From: Podospora comata
Taxonomy: Eukaryota; Ascomycota; Sordariomycetes; Sordariales; Podosporaceae
Direction: 5' to 3'
DNA: 64,000 nucleotides
Assembly: GCA_017354895.1 (NCBI GenBank)
Contig: CP071498.1
Coordinates: forward strand, 1,488,001-1,552,000
Positions within the stretch are counted from its first letter, which is position 1; each line of letters starts with the position of its first letter. Made by a program: the position numbers and the translations under genes. Below are positions 53,174-64,000 of the stretch, one piece after another. Below the pieces are notes generated by a model. The model did no database searches, was not told the origin of the DNA, and was given only the letters and a program-made list of their open reading frames with translations.

Positions 53174-54798
53174 TCATGCCCCCCCATCACTCGAGACCGA
53201 CACCGAGCAGCAAGCCAACTTCTCACACATGCCGCCCCCACAAGAAATCTGACATCCCGTTGGTAAAAGCGGTGCCTTAACCAGCTCTGGCTGGAGTGTG
53301 ACCGAGTGTATACCATAGGCATGAAGACATTCACTAATCGTCTTTGCCCTGTCCATAAACTTGGCCATATCCGGGTCAGAAACGACAACGTGTGCCGAGG
53401 CGATGGATTTCTCTTCGTTAAGTCTCCAGACGTGGAGCTCGTGGACAGCGAGAACGCCGGGAATCTATGCAGCGTGTTAGTGCACACCCGTCTTCTTTTC
53501 TGGGGGCAAGGTGTCTTGCCTTCATAATATCGTGCTTGATATCCACGAGAATGACCCCAGCAGGTGCACTTTGTAAAAGAATGGTGCCGGACTCCCTCAA
53601 AATTGGAATTGCTGTGCAGAAGATGAGAGCTGCGATGCCCAAGCTGATGGCTGGATCGGCGTAGTATTTAGGGTCGAACTCATTCGTCGTGTCGGGGCGA
53701 ACATATTGTATGATGGCTGCCGCAATCATGACCCCCAGATTCCCAGCAATATCCCCTAAGACGTGGAACTTGGCGGCGAGCATGTTGAGATCTCCTAATG
53801 GCGCCTTGCCGATGTGTACAATGTGCCGATGTTCGGAGTGGGAATCGGTAGCACCTATTGGCGATGTCGTCCCGTCGGCCTCAATATCGACACATGATGC
53901 TTTCGGTGATGGTAAGTTGAGAACTGTTGCACTGCTGGTAGTGGTGCCTCCGTTCTTTAGGAGTTCGGCATCGCCGCCCTTCTTACAGGGTGAAGTAAGT
54001 TCATGTCTGTGGTGATGATCGCCACGAGGGACTTCATCGGTTTGTTTGCTGTGTTCATGCCCATGCCCATGCCCATGCCCGTGTCCGTGAGAATGGCTGT
54101 GGCCGTGACCGTGACCGTGGTTGTGTTCTGCACAAAATTCTATCAGCCTCCCATCTAGGTCCTTCAAAAATTCTGTTGTTCTTACCATGTAGAAAGGCAA
54201 AGCTGACGAGGTTCAGGGCGAGACCTACGCCACCCACTATCAAGACCAGTTTGGGTTCTTCGACTTTCTCCATCTTTATAAAGCGCTCGATGGACTGGAA
54301 TAAAATACTGAGCGCTAAAGCGAACAAAAAGGATCCATTGAAAAAGGCGCCAAGCAGCGTAGATCGCTGCCAGCCGAAAGATAGCTCTTGAGGCGAGCCA
54401 CTGCGCTCAGATACCTGCGAAGAGAAACGTCAGCCGTAGGGCTTCATGAGGATGTATACAAATGAGTGTGACGTACAACAATGGCGACCAGAGTCACCAC
54501 ATAGCCGAGTAGATCATTTAGCTGGAGATTTCGTGTCAGCAACCGGTCTATGCAACTCTCTTCTGCAAAGACCCGTAGATCTATACATACGTAGTGAATG
54601 GCATCAGCGTAGAGTGCCAAACTACTAGTTTTGAAGGCGACTGTGTGATACAGGGTTAGTCGGACAGCGTCATCTGATGTTGCTCAAGGTTCGAGTGCGT
54701 TGTCAATACCTACCAACAAGCTCACACACGAAGAAAGCGGTCGAGATGGCGATAATAATCGACACTCTTGTCCTCTTGCTGAGTTTCCTGGTCGCCAT
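53174..54798 (-). CDS. ZRC1: Vacuolar zinc transporter, cation diffusion facilitator
   Basis: CDF-family Zn2+/H+ antiporter of the ZRC1/COT1 group, which loads zinc into the vacuole or endomembranes. The model is complement(join(53174..53464,53520..54127,54186..54414,54477..54521,54591..54640,54714..54798)), 435 aa; all five introns close in frame. Six transmembrane segments are expected. The metal site is seen in TM2 as H44-XXX-D48 (HYLND) and in TM5 as HVLGD. The TM4-TM5 loop carries a long His-Gly/His-Ser repeat, typical of zinc carriers. The cytosolic C-terminal domain begins IPGVLAVHELHVWRLN, a strong family match, and ends in a Cys-rich tail (CQISCGGGMCEKLACC). The last intron (53465..53519) uses a GC donor. 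The gene is divergent from IML1 across 1.4 kb. Choosing between ZRC1 and COT1 is not possible from sequence alone. Confidence 0.93.
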
Positions 54799-56194
54799 GG
54801 TAGATTATTCGGGGACTGGGCTGGCGAAGAGTAGTGTGAGCAAATTGATAGCAGAAGAAAAGTAGCAGAGGGAAGCTCTCGCTGACAGCAAACTGATGTG
54901 TGTGATATCAAGACACCGCAGTAGGCGGGGAAAACAATGCCAATATCTCTGGTGTTTGCGACTTTGCGACCTGTGGACCTCGCGTTGCCATGAAGCATGG
55001 ACCAGGAAGCTGGCTCAACAGATAAATGTTCAATCTTGCAGGATTGCAGAGCACCGTATGGCCAGGAAGCTGAGAGTAGATCTGTCGATTTTGCATCTGC
55101 AGTTATTTGAATGAGTGACTGTCTAGCTCGCACGGCCTTAGTGCTGCACAGTAGCATTCGACCTTAAGAGCATGCAGGGTGAGGTGTGTTGTGTGTTGCA
55201 GATGGCAGCCGGACCGGTAAGTTGGGACGCCCGGTGTCTGCGAGAGACTCCGAGCAAGATACTGAGGTGAGATAAAGTATGACGTGGGAATGTGTGAGCG
55301 TGTACACAGAAGAGGAGGATCCTCAACTCCGAGAGCGGGAGCAGGTGGCCGCCCAGAGAGCAGAGAAATGAAGACCAGTGGTTCAAAGAGGGAATGTCGG
55401 CCATATCAATGAATAATTTGGTGCAAGAAGAAGCTGGATTTAATTAGCGCCAAATGGCTTCAAGCTTCAAATTGACCGGATGGTGGCTTGCTTTCAAGTG
55501 GGCAGCCGCTGTCAGTGCATGTGCCTCATCCACGTTTCCCTCTTGAGGAAGTAGCAACTGCGGCAACTGACTGCTGCCTAAGAAAATGAAGAGATGTCTC
55601 CCTGGTTCTAAAGAGTGCCATTGCTTCGATAACAGATCCAAGACAAGATCACAAAGGTCCGGAGCATGCCATCTCTTATTCTTTTCCTTGGTGTCTCTCA
55701 GGCCACAAGATAACTAACTGGACAGAAATGCTACACAGTCACCAAGCTGTACAACAACATCGGCACACCGAAAAGCGGCCGGACACCGGACAATTTGTAA
55801 GACTGATTCGATTCAGTGCCGAGGGATTGCTCTTGCCCGGGGTGATGTAATTCTGGAATTCTGGAGGTGAGGTTTGGAGATGAAAAGCAATCACCAATCA
55901 TATCCAAGCAACAGCCACGCCCAGCTGTTCCCGGCAGGCACCACATTTGCAGGGATGTGGATCGCGGGGAACAGGGGAGCGGGTCATTGCGCTAACTCTA
56001 TTGAGAAGGCGGGGAAATAATCCTGGATTTTGCCAACGATAGCTCACGTCAACACCGTTTACAGGCGCTGAAGGTCGGACGGACAATGCGAAATACAAAT
56101 GCGACAGCTTTTTCGACGACGATACGAAGACATGATTTTTCGACGGCGAAAAGAGCAACCATAACCTACAATCTCAATTTGATGAGAAAGCTCA
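54799..56194. other. Divergent promoter region between ZRC1 and IML1
   Basis: 1.4 kb shared by two divergent genes that both act at the vacuole. Short frames on both strands show no domains. No binding site could be assigned with confidence. Confidence 0.45.
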
Positions 56195-59100
56195 ATGTCG
56201 TCGAGAACCGCCTCGGCCGGCGCACCGGGGCCTGCAAAAGGCGCTCAGGGTTGGCCGTCCCGCCTTCGCCAGTTCAGTAAAGCCAGCGCAGAGGAGCAAC
56301 CGCATCTATATCCCAATCTCAATCCCCATTCACCGGCAGACACGATCACTTCGAGCAGTTCGACGATTCGCGAGCAACCCCAGTCGGCGAAACGCCCAGA
56401 ACGAAGATGGACCGTGACTGTCAACGAAGCGCTTTCCGGCGACGAAGTGTTGCTCAACTTTGAGCTGCTAGGGGACGATATCCAGCCAGGCAGCCTCGTG
56501 GCTATCGATGTGCTAAAGCCAGAAACCGAGAAGCAGTATCACCCAGAACGCAGCAAAGATGACAGCTCTGCGGGTTGCAAGCCAAAGCGCTACATATGTA
56601 TCGCCAAAGACTTGAATAAGGATTTCAGGGCTCGATACCCCATGGTCGAAGTCTATGTCGCCAAACATATCGCAGAAGCCTTTGGGATGAGGAAGGGTAC
56701 ACAAGTTACTGTCGCTCCAGTATGATGCCATTTTCAACTTTGTGGATGGGAATTGTCCCTAACGAAGAACTTTCCAGATTGACAGCACGAACCCGGCCGT
56801 TGAAGCATCTCACCTCGAGCTCTGCTTTAAAGATCAGTATCTTTCGCGAGCTGATATGTGGCGTATGGCAGTGGGAATGCTTTCAGAGCGGACCGTATAC
56901 AAAGGACAGATGATCCTGTTCATGGGTACCGTCAAGGCGCAGGTCACAGCTGTGTATGTTGACGGACGCCAAATTCATTCTGCCTTCTTCGGCCGCGACA
57001 CAAAGCCCATATTCCGCAGCGAATCCGCTCGATATGTTCTTTTCATCCAGATGTCCCGCGAGATGTGGGACTTTGACTCGGATGGTTCCGGCGAGATCAT
57101 GTTTAACAAAGTGGTCAACGGGTTCCTGCCAGCGCTCTTCAAGAAGTGGGCAGCTATGAAGCTGAAGCATCTTGTCACCATCGTGTTGTTTGCACGCGTC
57201 GAGTACGACACGGGTATTTCGACTGAACTCGCCAATGACATTGTTCAAAACCTTTACTACACCGGCATTCAGTCCTCTGGAAACCGCCACCCATACAAGG
57301 ACTTCTATAGGGTAGTCGTCAGTGAGATGGGCAGTGGTGAGTGGACCAAAATCTTGCATCAGCTCAAGCGGGAGTTTAACTACTTCCGCAAGGACATCAG
57401 CACCCACCACATGAAGGCCATGACATGGTCACCCTTCCATGGCTCGGATGATCCTGCGACTCGCGAGTCAACCCTCAACAAAATCAAAGCTGAAGCCTCT
57501 CGAGCGGTGCACGGAAACTTCCTTGAAGCCATCAACATGGCCTCTTCGTTGTACGCCCACGATTACATTGACAGAGACTTGACGAGGACCGGAGTGTCTG
57601 TTGTGGTCATTAGTCCCAGTCCTGGCGTTTTCGAGGTCGACTACGACGCGCTTCGCCGAACGACTGAATCTCTTGTGGGTAATGGCATCGGCATTGACTT
57701 GATCTGCATACCAAAGATACCACTGCACTCTGTCCCGCTGTTTCGTTATCGTGCTCCTCAAAACTCGGAGCTCGCTCGCCAAAGGTCGAAGCTGAACATG
57801 AGCAGCGGAAGTACCCCAAAGCAGACCAGTTCGGTGTTTGGGAGTTACAGCAGTCAAGTAGGGTTATTTTCTCCTGGAAAAGGACTCGAAATGGCCCGCC
57901 GTGGTGAGCCTGTCGGTCAACGCTCCGCACAAGATGAATTTGTCTCCGCTGTGCCCCAGTGGCTTCATGTGTCATACTGGACGGGCGCGTCTGAAGAAGC
58001 ACTTTCTTATCAGGGAATTGCTTTGTCGGTTTCGGACGCGCCTCATGATGACGCCGGAGACGAGTTCCCAATTCGATGTCGCATGTATGACTTGCAAATG
58101 CGAAGCGTGATGGAAACCAATGAGATCGAGACCCAGCCGCTGTACATGGATCCATATTTCCCTCTGTCGGCGCTCCAGGCCACTCAGATCTCCCAACCGC
58201 ACATCGATTTCGATGGGACGATATTTGTCAAGAACACCAAGGTGCCAGAGACTCTTTTTGAACACGTCTATGGCTTTCAGAAGTTTGTCCCTGATAGAAA
58301 CAGCAAACATGCGGAACGATCACTGTGGAAACAACTGCAACAGTATGACGACTCCAGGGCACGACTGCCAACTTCCCGGAGGATTGCTGGTCCTCACAGG
58401 CATGTGCGTATGTACGAGGATGTTCCAAGAAAGCAAGTGTCGGATGATACCAGCCTGCTGAGTACCTCCTTTAGCGAGCGTCGTCCTTCCACTGCTATTC
58501 AACCCACAATTTCTGGGCTTTCTCAATTTCATCGGCAGAGCTCTGACAGGTTGGAGGTCCCATCTTCCTTGTCGACCAACCGTAAAAGTCCTGCTGGGTC
58601 TAGTAACGCCAGCAGCACCGCTACTTCGTCTCCCACCAAGGCCCCTAAGTTCATGCGACAGATCAGCCGTTCGAGTGCGGGTTTTAAGATAGCCGCTCCT
58701 AAGGCAGCCGTCGCAGAATTGAGCGTCCAGAGTGTTGAGGCCTCGCGGCCCTCAGGTCCACACGATCACAGGATGGGCAATGCTCGCGGAGATCAACGGC
58801 CGATGTCTTCGGACAAGACAAGAATGGGTTCGCCTTTGTTCAACCAAGGCAGTTTCTCCTCTCACATGTTTGCACAGGGGCACCTGTCTCCTGGAGATTC
58901 GGGCAGCAAGCCGATCCTGATCAGAAACCAACAGCCGAGTGGTGTCAGCATGGCCAATTCGATTCTGGCCTCAACACTGCGCCCAGAGCCTATTCGCCTC
59001 GACCGGGACATAAAAAAGTCCAACGCCATCCGGAACGACGATGCTAATCGGCTTAACAAGTCCAAATTATTGGCGGATGCCATGCCGGAGTTGCCAACCA

Positions 59101-62006
59101 CTTTGTCTCCCACCACAGCTCTGAACCCGTGGCTGACAATCCTGAACCCGTCCAATACCAAACCTGAAGATGTGAACATGGCTTCTCTGTACAGCCGCTG
59201 GCAGCACGTATTTCCAAGACCCGCCGAAATGAGAGTCATGAAGTGGAAGTCGTTGTGTTCTCCGGCTGCTGTCCCACTTACGTCTGAGTACTTCCCCACA
59301 AAGGCTCAGTTTGAGTCAGAGTACCAGCGCCAGCCTTACAATGTGTCACAAAATGTGGACGACGAGCTGTTCGAGGAATCAAGGTCGCGTGACGACTTGC
59401 TGCGAGAGTTGATTAGTTTGCGCTTTTGCCAGGGATTCCAAATCATCGTCGGCCCAGCGGTTGCGAAGGCTTTCGGCCAGAAACAACTCAAGGTTGCTGA
59501 TGTCTTCTCCAGAGACCACATGATGGAAGATGGCACGAGCATTTTCATGTCGGCTGGTAATACCATACATCAGCTGTCGTGTGTCAACGGGACCGAAGTG
59601 GAAGTCAATATCTTTGTTCGAAAGCCGACGGAAAGTTCTCCGCAGGTTTACGACGGGGCATCATCGAGGTACAAGCCGGCCATTCGGACACTGTTGGATC
59701 AACGCTACAGGACAAGCGAGTTTGATCTTGTGACGCCCAAGTCAGAGCGGAACTGGAATTACATTGATGCTTTTGTCGCTGGCCACAATGACGAACTGAC
59801 GGAGCATCTGAGGTTCTGGCGTGCGAGATTCGTTTTGATCCCTATTACGGGCAGATACGCATCGCTACCCCGGGCACAGAGCGGAGATAGTGACGAGGAG
59901 ATTCGTATTGAGGGGATCCGCAAGCTTGCTCAGTTGTGGCAGAGGTACCGATACGTTCCTCCGAATGAAAGACGGCTCCAAGGTCCGGGCCAGCGGAAGA
60001 AGAAGGAAGCCAATCCTCTTGATATTGTTTACAAGACCGAGGATCCATCTGTGGTCATTGCGGCCGAACTCGAGACATTGCCTTTGCTGGAAGGTGTGGA
60101 CCGCAAGGGAGGGTTAGTGAGAAGAGGGGAGCAGTTTTCAAAGAAGAACTTTAGCTTGGCTGCTCTGGCGGAGGCTATACAGCAACCGGTGGAACAAGGT
60201 GGTGTCCGTATGCAGAACCGCAGATGGCACTTGCGCCTGCATTACAACTGCTTCATCGGTTCTGACATGACGAGTTGGCTTCTAGACAACTTTGAGGATC
60301 TTGAGGACCGGGAAGAGGCAGAGGCTCTAGGTAATCGTCTCATGGTATCTGACGACAAGGAGAAAGACAAAGAGGGCAGCAAGAAAGAGAGCGGAAGCCT
60401 ATTCGTGCACGTTGAGAAGCGCCATTCGTTTAGGGACGGGCAGTACTTTTACCAGATCAGCAGCGAATACGCAAAGCCTCAGCCCAGTTGGTTCAAGCGA
60501 ACCCAACAGTTCTCCATACCAACAACGCCCATGTCAGAGAACATGCCTCGGGATTTACGGGTTGGCATCTCGAGACCGACTTCTATCCATGAAGAGAATT
60601 CTTCAACCTCTGGCGCTTCAACACCAACGGCACTACCCACTGTCATCGGCGGCAAGAAGCCCAAAGTTGTTCTCAGCAAGTCTATCAAGTACGACGTCGA
60701 CCATCGCAAAAAGTCCTACCGGCCCGAGATTGTCGAACTTCATTACGACCGCCTCCACAACCCAGACAACTGTTACCATATCCGCGTCGACTGGATGAAC
60801 GTCACTGCCAAGCTCATCGAAGACGCCGTTGAGAACTGGGCAAGGGAAGCAGCCCAGTACGGTCTCCGACTGGTTGAAGTCCCCATAGCAGAAGCCTGCT
60901 CGATCAGCTACATCAACCCCTTCCGCCGACCCTACATCATGAAACTCGCCCTCCCACCACCCGACCAGTCACCCGTCACATATTACGACTCTAATTCCTT
61001 CACTCCCTCCACCCAGCCGGGGAGGCATTTCTACCAAAAGGCCATCCTGCGCAAATTCGACTTTGTCCTCGACGTCGAAGCAGCGTCCAACTTTCCCTCC
61101 AACGTCGACGTGTCCTACTCGTGGGGAAAGCCAGACTTCAGATATACCCAGTACATCCACCGGTCGGGGTCTGTCCTGGCGCAAATCACAGACGAGGGAG
61201 ATCTTCTCTTGTTGGCAAACAGGTTGTATAGCAGCCGAGCCGCTGCCGCCAGGGAGAGGGAGATACAGAGGGAACTCCGGACGGAGCACCCTGCCCTCGG
61301 TGTGAACAGTGCCGTCGCCACGCCTGGTGGTGTTCCGGGACGGGCGATGACGCCGCTGGGTGGTTACCCGGCGTTTAACCTCCCCACTCCGAGTGGGGGA
61401 ATTAGTTCGGAGCCGGTGACGTCTTCTCCGTCGATTAAACCGGGTTTTTTGTCGCCTATCATTCGACCTGCTGGGGCAACGGCGATGAGTAACCCGCCTT
61501 CTGCTGGGGGTGGAGGGGGTAGGGCGTTTGGTACACCGGGGATATTGCAAAAGGGGCCGGGGTGGAGCTGGACGGGGCAGGAGCCGGAGATGGTGAAGGA
61601 TGAGCTGGAGAGGTTTTGTAGGGATACGGGGGCGTTGGACCAGTTTTATCGGGAGCAGCGGGTGGCTGCTGTTGTTAGGGAGGCGGGCGGGGGGGTTAGT
61701 GCTGGGGGTATTGGGGCTCTTGGGGGGGGAGTTGTTGGGGCGGGGGGGGTGGGGAGTACGCCGGTGGCGGAGGGGAATATTCCTGTTATTGGGCTGCCGG
61801 GAAATATTATTGGGAGCGTTGGGGGGGAGAGTGGTAGTGGGGCAGTGGGAATGGGGATGGGGATCAGTCCGAGGGTGGGGAGCCCGGCTTTTATGATGGG
61901 GGCGGGGGAGAGGTTTTTGAGACGGGGGAGTGTGCAGATTGCGGGGGGGTTGGAGGGGTTGAGGATGACGGGGAAGGGGGAGGGGAAGGGGGATTGGGGG
62001 GGATAA
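56195..62006 (+). CDS. IML1: IML1, GATOR1/SEACIT Rag-GTPase-activating subunit
   Basis: Iml1 (DEPDC5 in animals) with Npr2 and Npr3 forms SEACIT/GATOR1, the GAP for Gtr1/RagA that switches off TORC1 on amino-acid shortage at the vacuolar membrane. The model is join(56195..56719,56778..62006), 1917 aa, with one 58-nt intron. The exon junction restores the family block [15 protein letters not shown] followed by [14 protein letters not shown]. Next come the IML1 N-terminal domain with a von-Willebrand-like fold ([35 protein letters not shown]), a long Ser-rich linker (about 600-900), the conserved middle region, and a DEP domain at about 1300-1415 ([20 protein letters not shown], then SWLLDNF). 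A conserved C-terminal block follows ([20 protein letters not shown]). The last about 190 residues are Gly/Val/Pro-rich and encoded by extremely G-rich DNA; that tail is poorly conserved in character and may be disordered. Confidence 0.94.
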
Positions 62007-62855
62007 GTAAAGGAGGGATAGGATATGATCGGAGGGGAAACCCGGGATAGGGAGCTGGCGATTTGTCTGTGAGTTTAGGGCGAGGGGTGATTTGGATTGT
62101 TGGGGTGGCGTGTGATAGTCTGAGGATTAATTAAGAAATATATCCGAAGGTATCTCAGGTATATAAAATGACTTTAGTAGGCGAGGAAAGGCCCTTTACA
62201 ATCATTTCTCCATGATTTCGGTACGATTGCTTAGTCCTTGAGACCCCTTAATATTATCTATGTGAGGTATGCTACCTAGGTAGGTTTGTCCCCGACGTGT
62301 GTGTCTCTAATGATGCCCTGCCCCTTCCATTGTCGGGGGGCTCTAGGCAGGCGGTGTTAACGTGCGGCGATGGTGGAGAGACTGCCCGTTTGGTAATCAC
62401 ATCGTTGGGGGCTGGATGAAGTCACCGCTTGAACGACGATATCTCTAGGTACCCTTACCGCGTTCGCAGGCAGGGACGTGGCCTACGGTGGTGTGTGTGC
62501 GCTTTGAGACATACATGATCGAGCGGTTGCGCGCGCGTGTGTGTATATGAGGGTCCATTGCGGTGGATATCTGGAGAAGTCAAGTAGAAGAGGTGCGGCT
62601 GTTTGCTTGGGTGGTCACTTGATGATGGTGGATGAGGTAGAAGAGTATTTTGGATGATATAATACCTCTGAGAATGTTGCCTTTGAGACGATATGATGCT
62701 TGGATGATGAGATAGGTCTTTGAGATGAGAGGTTTTTTCGGAATGAGAGGGAGCTCATGATATTGTCTAAATAAATCCATCGGTATCTACCCGGGTGTAT
62801 TGATATTTTGAGTAAAAGGATCTTGAACACCTACCCCCTTCATAGCCTTCGACAA

Positions 62856-62908
62856 ACCAAGTTAAGTCAAGTCAAATATTAGGTCAGATTTGACTTGTTT
62901 GACTTGGT
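62856..62908. repeat. Imperfect inverted repeat
   Basis: Left arm 62856-62877 and right arm 62888-62908 are near reverse complements (each outer end ACCAAGT, each inner end CAAGTCAAAT) around a 10-bp loop. It could fold into a hairpin, or be the remnant of a small inverted-repeat element. A CCTACCTACCTACC block follows directly. Confidence 0.6.
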
Positions 62909-63527
62909 GCCTACCTACCTACCTTGGCACTGGTCTTTTTGAGACGAGTCCCATCTTTAGGATGCGTAGTATCTTGGGAGACGATGTCCTTAGAGAAACT
63001 ATCATCACCCAAGGCTTTAACTTCCAATCCTAAGTTTGTGACTGTTTTCAAGTTTAAACCAGAGATTGTTCATTATGTTTAACTGCGAAGCAGAAGCTAG
63101 GGGTTAAACAGATTTCAAGTTGAGAATCCGTCACAAACAAAGACGCCTACATCCACGAAGAGACCGCACATCATACCATATATAAGCCTCATCACTCCTC
63201 TAGTTCCGTACCCTACACACTGCAAAGTCCGATATATAAACCTACCTAATCCCAAGGTACCCAAATAGGGTTATGTAGGTATATCAAATCTATCAAGTCA
63301 TCCAAATTCATCGGAAAGCCAGATTCGCCAGAGTTTCAGCTACATCTGGTTTGTTTATTTGGACTTGTTTAGTATTAGCTTTGGCAGGTCTGATTGCCGG
63401 TTTGCAACTCAGACAACCTACCGGAAATGAAGTTTGGATAGCATCTTGATAATGCTCGGATCTACCTCAAGTACGACAATGCGCCAATGCTGTTGTAGAG
63501 GTTTTGTTCATACTAAGACAGAGTTAA

Positions 63528-63542
63528 ATATATATATATATA
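63528..63542. repeat. (AT)n microsatellite
   Basis: Perfect AT dinucleotide run in the AT-rich right end. Confidence 0.85.
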
Positions 63543-64000
63543 GATCTCCAAGAATGAAGGTACTCCTAAATATCTTCCTCGATCTTAACCTATGTTTTAA
63601 AAAATGGAATGTCTTAAAATATAACTTGTTTTATTTGGAGAATGATCTTGCAACTCTTGTTCAATATTAAGAATAACCTTGATAAGTATTTTATTAGGGA
63701 AGAGTTTGGTGAAAGAAGCCACAGTGGCACCCCAAAGTATAGGTGCAAGATAGTTGATTTGGCAGAAAACTGTGGTGTATAGAGAAGGCTATCCAACATG
63801 TATGTGTCTGTGCACCCCTGTCATTGGCATTGATACTGCCATTGCGACTGCCTGGCCTCAACTTGCTTATCAGAGTCGTGGAATTATTTTACAATTAAAA
63901 GTAGCAGATATGTTGGAACTAACCAGGTGCTTATTTTCTAAACAACCCTTGGGGTGCTACGGTAGGTACTTAGTCTGAGTGTGAGGAGAAATAAGGCAAG

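Larger units (their letters stand above)
62007..64000. other. AT-rich, gene-free right end
   Basis: From about 62500 the composition turns AT-rich compared with the rest of the window. Open frames are short (under 80 codons) and stop-rich on both strands. An imperfect inverted repeat (62856-62908), CCTACCTA blocks and an AT microsatellite (63528-63542) are present. The texture recalls degraded repeat DNA of the kind produced by C-to-T decay in fungi, but no transposon family could be named. Confidence 0.45.

Noticed and set aside
62856-62924. Terminal inverted repeat of a DNA transposon
   Set aside because: Arms are imperfect with only a 10-bp loop; no second copy, target-site duplication or transposase was found nearby.

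Overview
The window looks like nuclear DNA of a filamentous ascomycete, most likely a sordariomycete (Sordariales-like). Genes are monocistronic, lie on both strands, and carry short introns (about 45-148 nt) with GTANGT-type donors, CTAAC/CTGAC-like branch sites and CAG/TAG acceptors. The families are fungal: Zn2Cys6 regulator, xanthine dioxygenase, FSH1-type hydrolase, fungal folliculin-interacting protein, RBR ubiquitin ligase. I found no prokaryotic feature, tRNA, 5S rRNA, CRISPR array or intact mobile element. Gene models were assembled by eye from reading frames and splice signals; every multi-exon model closes in frame.

Layout. 0.5-23 kb is gene-dense: CCA1 (+), TTI2 (+), FIG4 (-), a cysteine-rich single-pass membrane protein (+), an Arg/Ser repeat protein (+), an FSH1-type serine hydrolase (+), a XanA-type xanthine dioxygenase (+) and an RBR E3 ligase (-). 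23-53 kb is sparse: a Zn2Cys6 transcription factor (-), a secreted, probably GPI-anchored lactonase-fold protein (-) and a folliculin-interacting/LST4-like protein (-), separated by 4.6-6.5 kb spacers with microsatellites and a recurrent TAGGTAGG/CCTACCTA motif. 53-62 kb holds a ZRC1/COT1-like zinc transporter (-) and IML1 (+). The last 2 kb is AT-rich and has no gene I can support.

Functional links. TTI2 belongs to the TTT complex that matures TOR and other PIKKs. The LST4-like protein and IML1 belong to the two GAP complexes acting on the two Rag/Gtr GTPases at the vacuole. FIG4 (PI(3,5)P2 turnover) and the zinc transporter also act at the vacuole or endosomes. XanA would feed purine catabolism; its upstream region has a perfect TCGG-N6-CCGA site (the UaY consensus) within a cluster of GATA sites, so its regulation can be partly read from the DNA.

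Most notable observations: the UaY/GATA promoter and a poison-exon-like structure in the xanthine dioxygenase intron; a GC-AG intron in the zinc transporter; an 84-codon open frame continuing past the FIG4 stop; a transcription factor whose frame stays open upstream of its first usable ATG; PERHM-type repeats fused to an RBR ligase; and a C-rich to G-rich switch along the coding strand of several genes. I found no multi-gene system that I can call undescribed.
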